Shown piece by piece: positions 38,351-44,433 of a DNA stretch of 44,433 nt (positions within the stretch are counted from its first letter, which is position 1; the number at the start of each line of letters is the position of its first letter). The DNA lies in NCBI RefSeq assembly GCF_002964705.1, contig NZ_PQCD01000019.1, positions 1 through 44,433 on the forward strand, read 5' to 3'. Origin of the DNA: Pseudoalteromonas sp. T1lg75 (GTDB lineage Bacteria > Pseudomonadota > Gammaproteobacteria > Enterobacterales > Alteromonadaceae). The notes below the pieces were generated by a model. That model did not search any database. It had not been told where the DNA came from and saw only the letters and a program-made list of their open reading frames with translations. The position numbers and the translations under genes are program-made.

Positions 38351-40339
38351 TTACCTCTCATAGCGGGCGATGCGAAAACCTATGGTTTCACTGGGGCCGT
38401 CGGCAACGATTTTTAGCGCCGCCCGTAAATCCTGCAGTCGCCCTGACTGATAGTTGCCGCCCTTGGCAATATGGTTACCTCCACCCGAGGGACCCAGGTA
38501 ATCGCTGTGCACCCGGGACAAGTCCGGGGTGACATAGGAGCTGACATCGAATACCCATTCACTGACGTTACCTGCCAAGTCATAAAGACCGGCCTTGTCG
38601 GCTCGGTAACTGCCTACCGGCGCCTTGCCTGTATGACTGTCCTGATAGTCGCTCAAGTAAAATGCCTGCTTGCCCTTGAGACCGACATCAGCGAAGTTAC
38701 CGGCGTCACGGGGCACTCGCTCGCTGTCGCCCCACACATACTTGGTGGCGCGGGCGCGCTTGGCTTTTTTCGCCAACCATTCCCACTCCGCCTCACTCAG
38801 CAAACGATAGCCCCGTGCCTTTTTATTGATACCCGCAAACTGGTTATTAACGATACGGTAATAGGGTTCAAGGGCTTCTTGTTCACTGAGCCAGTTGCAG
38901 TATTGTGCGGCAGTCAGCCAACTGATGTTGGTTACCGGTAGTTGGGATTTCGGCACCCGCTTATCGAAGGCGTGAAACTGCGCCTCCGTAACTTCGTGCT
39001 TAGCCACCCATATCGGCCGGCTAAAATCGACCCGCACTTGGAACTCGTTGCGCTGACGGCCAACTTCATTGGCCGGTGAGCCCATAGAAAATGGCTTCAT
39101 ATTAAATAGTTGTAATTCCATGCCCAGGGTGGAGACAAATAGGGGCTGGCCTTCTTGACGACGGGCTTCAAACTCCGGCAGTAAAGTAACATTCACGGTG
39201 GAGTCGTGTTTGGCACTCGGAGTAATAGTTTTAACAACGCTCCGATACCCGGGTTTCGTCACCTTTATTTCATGGGCGATGGCCGGCAGGGTTTTATTTA
39301 ACGGTGTATTACCGCGCGAGCGGCCATTAATATACACCTCGGCCTCTACATTGCTGCGCACACTAACCTGGCCTTGCTCCGGCTTTAAGGTAATGGCATA
39401 GAACTTCTGTTCCTTGGGCGGCAAGATCACCTTGCTGTCGAAACTGTAAAACCCAGGTTTGTCGTAACGCACCCTGTGCATGGTATTGGCATCCACCGCT
39501 ACATGCCCCGGTGCCACCTTTTGCCCGTCAATAAACAGGCTGCCACCCTCGGGCGTCAGGGTGATCTCTAAATAGGCTTGCTCGGGTTTGAGCTGGTATT
39601 GACGTGTGACACTCGGATACTGCTCGGTGATCTCGACATTCTCAACACTCGCCTGATAGCCCGGCTTATGCAGCTCCAGCGCATAACTACCTCCCGTCAA
39701 GGCTTGTCTTAGTGGCGTTTTACCCATACTTTTTCCATCGACATACACCTCGGCGCCGCTGGGAATAGACGCCAGTTCTAAGACTCCGTCGACCGGGGTT
39801 AACTCGGCGACCACCTCGGTCGTTTGCGTACGCGCCACTATCAATGTCTGTTGCTGGTTTTGATAATAGGGGTTTTCGATGGCGAGCCGGTACTCGCCTT
39901 CGGCCAGTGGCTCGCTAATATTGGCTCCCTTGGCCAGTAAGCGGCCGTCAACAATCCAAAGGGTTTGCTCGCCGTAGGGCTGAGTAAACTTGCCAACCAG
40001 AGTACCGGGACGGGGTTTGAGCTCCAGGGTAACGGCTGCTGGGCTTGAGTCGGTGAGCATTTGCTCCTGGGCAAAGAAGGTTGGCGACGACACCTTAATT
40101 TTTACATCGCTGGCAAAGCGATACACCAACTCGTCGGTGACAAAGCCGAAGCCGGAGACAATCTCGACCTGGGCGTGCTCTTGAGCCTCGGCTGGCAATA
40201 CCTTAATGGCATGGCCCTTGGCGATAAACAGATAGATCACTATGGCCGCCACACTGAGCAGCGCCAAGCAGGTGGCTATCAACAAGGGCAGCAGACTGCT
40301 TTTTTGTCGTTGTTTTAATTGCGCATCTAGCTCTGACAT
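38351..40339 (-). CDS. Membrane-anchored PEGA-repeat protein with FGE-sulfatase-like domain
   Basis: A 662-residue protein from the ATG at 40339. Residues about 16-40 are a transmembrane anchor, leaving the rest in the periplasm. A beta-rich segment follows, then PEGA-type repeats at about 171-228 (IPSGAEVYVDGKSMGKTPL), about 244-290 (degenerate) and about 310-366 (VEAEVYINGRSRGNTPL). Residues about 403-660 are a formylglycine-generating-enzyme/SUMF1-type domain (GYRLLSEAEWEWLAKKA, YDLAGNVSEWVFD, GFRIAR). The catalytic cysteine pair of true FGE is absent: the corresponding stretch reads KGGNYQSGRLQDLRAAL. The domain is therefore probably a binding module. It lies five bases after the coiled-coil gene and three before the micro-protein. 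Confidence 0.88.
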   Translation of the reverse strand: MSELDAQLKQRQKSSLLPLLIATCLALLSVAAIVIYLFIAKGHAIKVLPAEAQEHAQVEIVSGFGFVTDELVYRFASDVKIKVSSPTFFAQEQMLTDSSPAAVTLELKPRPGTLVGKFTQPYGEQTLWIVDGRLLAKGANISEPLAEGEYRLAIENPYYQNQQQTLIVARTQTTEVVAELTPVDGVLELASIPSGAEVYVDGKSMGKTPLRQALTGGSYALELHKPGYQASVENVEITEQYPSVTRQYQLKPEQAYLEITLTPEGGSLFIDGQKVAPGHVAVDANTMHRVRYDKPGFYSFDSKVILPPKEQKFYAITLKPEQGQVSVRSNVEAEVYINGRSRGNTPLNKTLPAIAHEIKVTKPGYRSVVKTITPSAKHDSTVNVTLLPEFEARRQEGQPLFVSTLGMELQLFNMKPFSMGSPANEVGRQRNEFQVRVDFSRPIWVAKHEVTEAQFHAFDKRVPKSQLPVTNISWLTAAQYCNWLSEQEALEPYYRIVNNQFAGINKKARGYRLLSEAEWEWLAKKAKRARATKYVWGDSERVPRDAGNFADVGLKGKQAFYLSDYQDSHTGKAPVGSYRADKAGLYDLAGNVSEWVFDVSSYVTPDLSRVHSDYLGPSGGGNHIAKGGNYQSGRLQDLRAALKIVADGPSETIGFRIARYER

Positions 40340-40344
40340 AAACA

Positions 40345-41805
40345 CTAAATCCTTTGTGTGCACGCTATGGTAAGGGTAATAGGTGTCCCCGTTGCGCTTA
40401 CCTCAAGCTCATATTTCACACTGACATAACCCGATCTGCGCCCTTCCAGAATATAACTGCCGGGTAAGAGCATCACTTGCTTTTGGGCAAACTCACCAAG
40501 CTGGTCACCGCCATAAATGCGTACCTGGGTTTGCTCATCGGAGAGCAAGGTCACGGCGATAGGGGTGCTAAAGTGACTCAGGTGTTGGTTCAACTCTTCA
40601 ATACTGTTTGCCAATTGCCGCGAGTAAGAGCCATAGGGCTGGGCCTTAGTCAGCGCCGCCTCGGCCTGAGCGCGAATATTACTGTCGCTTAAGCGCTCGG
40701 GCCGCGCTGTGTAGATACTTAAAACGCGCTGCGCCGCCAATACCTGTTTGGCACGGGTCAACAAGTGGGTAATGGTGCTATCGCCGGGCGCACGCGCCAG
40801 GTATTGCTGCGCCAAGCTCTCTACCTGCTGCCACTCTTGCTGCTCACTCGCGCTCAATGCCAGGGCTCGGGTGCGCTCGGTGCTAAGCTGGCGCTGCTGC
40901 TTACTCAGCTGCGCACGGAGTAAACCCAGGGTATCGCCATCGGCGTTTAAGCGCTGTAATTGCGTTATGGCTTGTTCGGCTGCGATAAAGTTCTGCTGCG
41001 CCAAAGCATGCTGCGCCTCTTTGACCGCCTGGGCAACTTGCCGTTTACGTATGGTTTCCTGGGCAACATTAAGCTTGTCCTGCCATTGCTGGCGCTCGGG
41101 CTGGAGCGCCACAAGTTGCTCCAACAGGGCCGCTTGTTTGACGATATCGCGCTCAGCCACGGCCCCCTGATAATCACGCCATAGGCTTTGCTGCTGTGCA
41201 AACGTTTGGATCCGTTGCTGCAATTCGTCAATGCGCTCATCCGCCTGATTGAGCGCGCGCATCTTATCCACATAAAGCCGCGCTTCTTGCGGGCGCTGGT
41301 CGTTGAGCGCCAGCAGTGCCTGTTGATACCAGCTATCTATTGCTTGTTGCCACTGCCGGGCTAGTCGTGTTGCCAGCCCATCACTCTGCTGTAAACGCTC
41401 CTGAGCCTGGCGAAACTGACCCTGCGCAAAGGCCTGCAAGGCTGCGTCAAAGGCGCTGCTCGTCTGCTGCTGTAACTCGGGGGCAAAGGCAATAACCTGT
41501 TCATTAGTGAGCAGCGCCTGATGCTGCTGCTCAAAGGTTAAAATGGCCTGTTGAACCTGCTCACGCAACGCCTCGTTCAAGGCGCCCCTAGCGGCTATAG
41601 CCATTTCGCTGTCTGCTTGCGGCTCGGCCTTCGACGTGGACTCGGTCGCCGGAGCACTACTCACGGCATGCCAAACAATGGCCAACAGTACCAAGGCCAG
41701 GGTTATTGCCGCAACCAGAACATAATTTCTGATCTGCGAGCCCCGCACCAGGGTTTGTTGCTGCAACTGCTGATCTAAGCTCACCTTCTTATTATCATCA
41801 CCCAC
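40345..41805 (-). CDS. Membrane-anchored coiled-coil protein with C-terminal PEGA-like end
   Basis: A 486-residue protein with a GTG start at 41805 and AAGG eight bases upstream. Residues about 27-48 form one transmembrane helix (NYVLVAAITLALVLLAIVWH) after a Gln-rich cytoplasmic tail. Residues about 65-385 are helical and Gln/Ala/Leu-rich, with TPR-like spacing and coiled-coil character (ALLALNDQRPQEARLYVDKM). Residues about 400-486 are beta-rich with PGSYILEGRRSGYVSVKYEL, which resembles a PEGA module. It shares its transmembrane-plus-PEGA plan with the next gene, and the two may form a periplasmic scaffold. It starts 42 bases after the lipoprotein gene. I recognise no named family. Confidence 0.8.
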   Translation of the reverse strand: MGDDNKKVSLDQQLQQQTLVRGSQIRNYVLVAAITLALVLLAIVWHAVSSAPATESTSKAEPQADSEMAIAARGALNEALREQVQQAILTFEQQHQALLTNEQVIAFAPELQQQTSSAFDAALQAFAQGQFRQAQERLQQSDGLATRLARQWQQAIDSWYQQALLALNDQRPQEARLYVDKMRALNQADERIDELQQRIQTFAQQQSLWRDYQGAVAERDIVKQAALLEQLVALQPERQQWQDKLNVAQETIRKRQVAQAVKEAQHALAQQNFIAAEQAITQLQRLNADGDTLGLLRAQLSKQQRQLSTERTRALALSASEQQEWQQVESLAQQYLARAPGDSTITHLLTRAKQVLAAQRVLSIYTARPERLSDSNIRAQAEAALTKAQPYGSYSRQLANSIEELNQHLSHFSTPIAVTLLSDEQTQVRIYGGDQLGEFAQKQVMLLPGSYILEGRRSGYVSVKYELEVSATGTPITLTIACTQRI

Positions 41806-41847
41806 AATTAATACCTTGTACTTGCTATCCAGGTGAATGGCACCCGC

Positions 41848-43098
41848 TTAATTGGCACTGGTTTCAAGATGGTACATCTTCCTTAAATGGGCTTTCCATT
41901 GTTGGTACTGCTCTGCGGCGGTACCGCTTAATTCAACTTGCTGCTCGTTAAATTCCATCACCTGCGGGCTTAGTGTTAAATCCAGACCTTGACCCATTTC
42001 ATCAATCACCGCCGATGCGACCCTAAGATTTTGATTGGCTTGATAGGCATCCTTTAACAACCAAACGCTACCCAGGGCGCCTGCGGTTTTTGCTACCGAG
42101 GTGGAGGTTGAATTACTGTTATTACCCAACGCCAAGGCAGCAATAAAGCCCAAGGCACCGACCACGGCCTTAGTATTACGCTCGGCTCGAGCCTCTCTCG
42201 CTCTTACCGCCTCGGGCAAGGTTTCACGCTGCCATTCATGATACGGGTCATCGGTACTTTGTTGGAAAGCATCGAACTGATCCTGCAGGCGATCGACAAA
42301 CAGCATTTCCTGATTACGTAATACCTGGATGCGTTGCAGCATGGCATCGTCTGTAGCCGGCATACCCTTAAGCTCATACTTGTAATAACGGGTGCCGTTT
42401 TTACGGTCGATAGATACCTCGAGGTAATCGTTAAAGGCCTCGGGAGAGTAATAATGGGCATAACGTACCAGGCTGGTGTTTTTCAGCCTTTGCTTTTCTT
42501 GCTCGGACAGAGCCATCAACAGCCCATAAACATAGTCGGCCACCTGATCGAACACCGGCTGGTACGGGTCTTTACCTTTATTTAAGGCATCGCGGAAATA
42601 GCTTTTCGACACCTGATGTTCAAACTCCTCGCTATCTATGGGCTCGCCGCTGCTATCGACCACGGTGACCTCAAGACGAACAAACTCGGAGTCGGAGTGC
42701 AATACCGTACCAAGCACGTATAAATCGGCACTGGTATTGGCATCGGGTACCACCGACACCGAGCCAAAAGCCTTGGTCGCGGCAATAGCGCGTTTGGTCT
42801 GTACCGCAAAGCGCTTAGCCTCGGCGCGACGCAGTTGTGGCCAAATATCCATTTCGTCCAGCTCGTCGTAATCAACCTTGTTGCCGTCCATGGGCAGGCC
42901 GGGGTCAAATACAGGCACAGCCACATCCAGAAAAATATCGCTCTGGGGAATGGCCTTAGTCGCGCCATAGGTGTCTTGCCCGATAGCGTTTGGGCCGACC
43001 GCAAGTGGCGCATTACGTGTAGACGTAGATTGGCAGGCACTGAGGGTGAAAATCATGAATAACAGTGTCACCAGTCGATAAGCGTTCTTTAATATCAT
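41848..43098 (-). CDS. Outer-membrane-type lipoprotein of the VWA/channel cluster
   Basis: A 416-residue protein. The N-terminus is a lipoprotein signal with lipobox LSAC near residue 22; the next residue after Cys is Gln, so transport to the outer membrane is expected. An N-terminal domain (about 50-160) has the look of FlgT/CsgG-type lipoproteins (KRAIAATKAFGSVSVVP, ADLYVLGTVLH). A hydrophobic Gly/Ala/Ser-Thr stretch at about 310-345 (AVVGALGFIAALALG) is unusual inside a lipoprotein. AGAGG lies upstream of the ATG. It is 15 bases after the secreted four-cysteine protein. The exact family is unknown to me. Confidence 0.8.
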   Translation of the reverse strand: MILKNAYRLVTLLFMIFTLSACQSTSTRNAPLAVGPNAIGQDTYGATKAIPQSDIFLDVAVPVFDPGLPMDGNKVDYDELDEMDIWPQLRRAEAKRFAVQTKRAIAATKAFGSVSVVPDANTSADLYVLGTVLHSDSEFVRLEVTVVDSSGEPIDSEEFEHQVSKSYFRDALNKGKDPYQPVFDQVADYVYGLLMALSEQEKQRLKNTSLVRYAHYYSPEAFNDYLEVSIDRKNGTRYYKYELKGMPATDDAMLQRIQVLRNQEMLFVDRLQDQFDAFQQSTDDPYHEWQRETLPEAVRAREARAERNTKAVVGALGFIAALALGNNSNSTSTSVAKTAGALGSVWLLKDAYQANQNLRVASAVIDEMGQGLDLTLSPQVMEFNEQQVELSGTAAEQYQQWKAHLRKMYHLETSAN

Positions 43099-43113
43099 GG
43101 GCCGATACCTCTA

Positions 43114-43644
43114 TTACTTAGTGCAATTGTAGTCTTCATATTGCTTAATTAACGCCTGCTTAGTCGCTTCGTTCGTTTCCTTGGTGATCTCTTCGTACAG
43201 CATAGTGCAAATAATCGAATCATTATCCTTGGGCTTAACCACCTGCTGCGCCCGGCCGCCGCCGGATTTCATTTTTTCTTGCTCCTTGGTAGCGGCCGGA
43301 TCTTGAGTTGATAAGGGTAAGTCCTGAGTTATTTGTTTAGTACTAGTTCCTTGCGATTGAGCCTGAGCCTGCATGTCTTGCTGTTCCTGCCCCTGAGCCG
43401 ATGCGCTGGCTTGGCCCTGCTCACTAGCCATTTGTTGCTGTACCTTATCCAAACAGGTGCTGTATTTATTCACAGAGTCCAGCAAGGCATTTTCCATCAG
43501 TTTAATACGCTCCTGCTTGGTTAAGGTGGCCGGATCGATTTCATCTATTTCCACGGCACTACAGTCATAAGCCGTCTGTGTTGGTGCTTGCGAGGCTGCA
43601 ACAGGTAAACACACAAGTAAGAAGAATAAAAACACAACAGGCAT
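43114..43644 (-). CDS. Secreted Gln-rich four-cysteine protein
   Basis: A 176-residue protein with a signal peptide (about 1-18, cleavage near VAAS-QA). The mature part has cysteines at 28, 64, 146 and 174, suited to two disulfides joining N- and C-terminal helical parts. Between them lies a low-complexity Gln/Ala/Ser linker (about 70-130). GGGAG precedes the ATG at 43644. It is the first gene of the eight-gene run. No family is recognised. A promoter is likely in 43645-43740, which is A/T-rich, but I cannot fix its boxes. Confidence 0.75.
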   Translation of the reverse strand: MPVVFLFFLLVCLPVAASQAPTQTAYDCSAVEIDEIDPATLTKQERIKLMENALLDSVNKYSTCLDKVQQQMASEQGQASASAQGQEQQDMQAQAQSQGTSTKQITQDLPLSTQDPAATKEQEKMKSGGGRAQQVVKPKDNDSIICTMLYEEITKETNEATKQALIKQYEDYNCTK

Positions 43645-43758
43645 AGGTGCTCCCTTTAAGCCAAATGGCGAAGAATTACCCTAATTATTACCTATATGTA
43701 CCGGTTTTTCTGTTATTAAGGCAAACAATTCATTGTAAGGTTTTGTTAGGCGAAGAAG

Positions 43759-43779
43759 ACCGAAGCACTGCTTCGCAGC
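43759..43779. repeat. Repeat family A, copy 2
   Basis: The same 21-mer as at 31571-31591, followed by TTCTGAGGTAAGGTCATGGA, a diverged form of the tail at copy 1. It lies upstream of the eight-gene cluster in a gene-free interval (43645-44158) with no credible coding frame. Confidence 0.75.
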
Positions 43780-43977
43780 TTCTGAGGTAAGGTCATGGAT
43801 GATCGATGTAACCAAGCTACAGGGAGGTATTGTTAAAACAGCCCTGTTTAAGAGCCTTCTATGGTCAACATCCAAGCGGGTTTAATATTCCGCTTCTGCA
43901 AGGCTAAAGCCTCGCCTACAGATAGCTGTGGGAATGTTCTTGAGGGTCCGTGTGTTCTGGCACCAACGGTGCAATCA

Positions 43978-44048
43978 TTTGTAGGTCAGACTTCAGTCTG
44001 ACAAAAGAGCAATGCAGGGGCATATTGACGATAAGGCCGACCTACAAA
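43978..44048. mobile_element. Repeat family B, copy 2: 71-base MITE-like palindromic element
   Basis: The element has perfect 10-base terminal inverted repeats TTTGTAGGTC (43978-43987) and GACCTACAAA (44039-44048). Just inside the left end is a perfect hairpin GTCAGACT-TC-AGTCTGAC (43985-44002). It has no coding capacity. It shares 24 bases in reverse orientation (43979-44002) with 31720-31743. This layout suits a miniature element moved by an enzyme elsewhere, or a REP-like repeat. Target-site duplication is not evident. Confidence 0.6.
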
Positions 44049-44116
44049 CACAGAAAAGCCGCTGCATTGTGGCGACCAATTCTATTAGAATAAAAAACGT
44101 AAAACGCCAGAAAGCA

Positions 44117-44146
44117 AAAAACCCGTCGCATTGCTGCAACGGGTTT
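44117..44146 (-). terminator. rRNA operon terminator
   Basis: On the minus strand AACCCGT-TGC...GCA-ACGGGTT (44144-44119) followed by TTTTTGC ends the rRNA transcript just after 5S. Confidence 0.85.
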
Positions 44147-44158
44147 CTTTAATTAGGA

Positions 44159-44274
44159 GCCTGGTGATGACCTACTTTCACATGGCAAATGCCACACTAT
44201 CATCGGCGCTGTTCCGTTTCACTACTGAGTTCGGCATGGGGTCAGGTGGGTCCAGAACGCTATTGTCACCAAGC
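44159..44274 (-). rRNA. rrf: 5S rRNA
   Basis: On the minus strand the sequence begins CTTGGTGACAATAGCG, contains the universal GGACCCACCTGACCCCATGC and CGAACTCAGTAGTGAAAC, and ends GTAGGTCATCACCAGGC. The two ends pair as helix I. It is about 116 bases; the exact ends may vary by one or two bases. It lies downstream of the 23S end, as expected in an rrn operon. Confidence 0.95.
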
Positions 44275-44396
44275 AAAGTTGGTTACTAATCGCTGTCGCA
44301 ATCAGTATTAATTCGGAAAGCTTTATAAGTAAATGTCTACTTCAGTCTTTAATTTCTAACTTCTAACTTAACAGTCTCACACCATTTTGGCGTTGT

Positions 44397-44433
44397 ATGG
44401 TTAAGCCTCACGGGTAATTAGTACAGGTTAGCT
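44397..44433 (-). rRNA. rrl: 23S rRNA, 3' end (partial, runs off right edge)
   Basis: On the minus strand AGCTAACCTGTACTAATTAC and CCGTGAGGCTTAACC match the conserved 3' end of 23S rRNA. The interval 44275-44396 is the 23S-5S spacer and contains no tRNA gene. Confidence 0.92.

Noticed and set aside
38351..40339. Active formylglycine-generating enzyme for a sulfatase
   Set aside because: The catalytic cysteine pair is missing and no sulfatase is in the window.
43681..43875. 64-residue open frame upstream of the cluster
   Set aside because: It overlaps repeat family A and the likely promoter region of the cluster; no coding signal.
31571..44048. CRISPR array
   Set aside because: The repeats occur as isolated pairs far apart, not as regularly spaced units.
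44275..44396. tRNA gene in the 23S-5S spacer
   Set aside because: No cloverleaf, T-loop or CCA-type end is seen.

Overview
The window is a 44.4 kb chromosomal segment of a marine-type gammaproteobacterium, most likely an Alteromonadales-like lineage. The evidence is the gene repertoire (SthA/FabR/desaturase, Rsd-HemE, FkpA-SlyX-YheV-YheS-YheT-YheU, SelO) and an rRNA leader of the enterobacterial/Alteromonadales type. I cannot assign a genus from sequence alone. It lies between two rRNA operons that both read on the minus strand. The left edge is the promoter and leader region of one operon, whose 16S lies outside the window. The right edge carries the 3' end of 23S, the 5S gene and the terminator of another.

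Layout: 1-300 rrn tandem promoters and leader; 507-965 a membrane-anchored RRM protein; 1016-5332 sulfate assimilation cysJ-cysI-cysH (minus); 5653-10408 small accessory genes (LysR/FMN reductase divergent pair, YgjV, Crp-like regulator with a TerB-like protein, two small secreted proteins); 10470-15293 leuABCD (minus) behind a complete attenuator with a leucine-rich leader peptide; 15518-18826 fabR divergent from a fatty-acid desaturase and sthA, with a perfect FabR-type palindrome on the desaturase promoter; 18958-22371 a Sel1/TonB-C protein, hemE and rsd, with a likely small RNA between hemE and rsd; 22470-28974 a condensed form of the E. coli fkpA-slyX ... yheV-yheS-yheT-yheU neighbourhood; 29093-31165 a monooxygenase, a hydrolase and ribB under an FMN riboswitch; 31166-31933 gene-free repeats; 31934-33126 a frameshifted M19 dipeptidase; 33202-35336 selO and a Tag-like glycosylase.

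The most interesting region is 35433-43644, a compact minus-strand run of eight genes. In transcription order these are a secreted four-cysteine protein, a lipoprotein, a membrane-anchored coiled-coil protein, a membrane-anchored PEGA-plus-FGE-fold protein, a 39-residue exported micro-protein, a MotA/TolQ/ExbB-type proton channel, and two VWA proteins. Each VWA protein begins with a single transmembrane helix that resembles the ExbD/TolR helix and carries an Asp at residue 16. I read this as a candidate proton-motive-force-driven envelope machine in which VWA domains replace the usual ExbD/MotB periplasmic domain. The gene content is seen in the sequence; the function is inference.

Two short palindromic repeat families occur both at 31.3-31.8 kb and at 43.7-44.05 kb, so they bracket the block that contains the dipeptidase, selO and the VWA/channel cluster.
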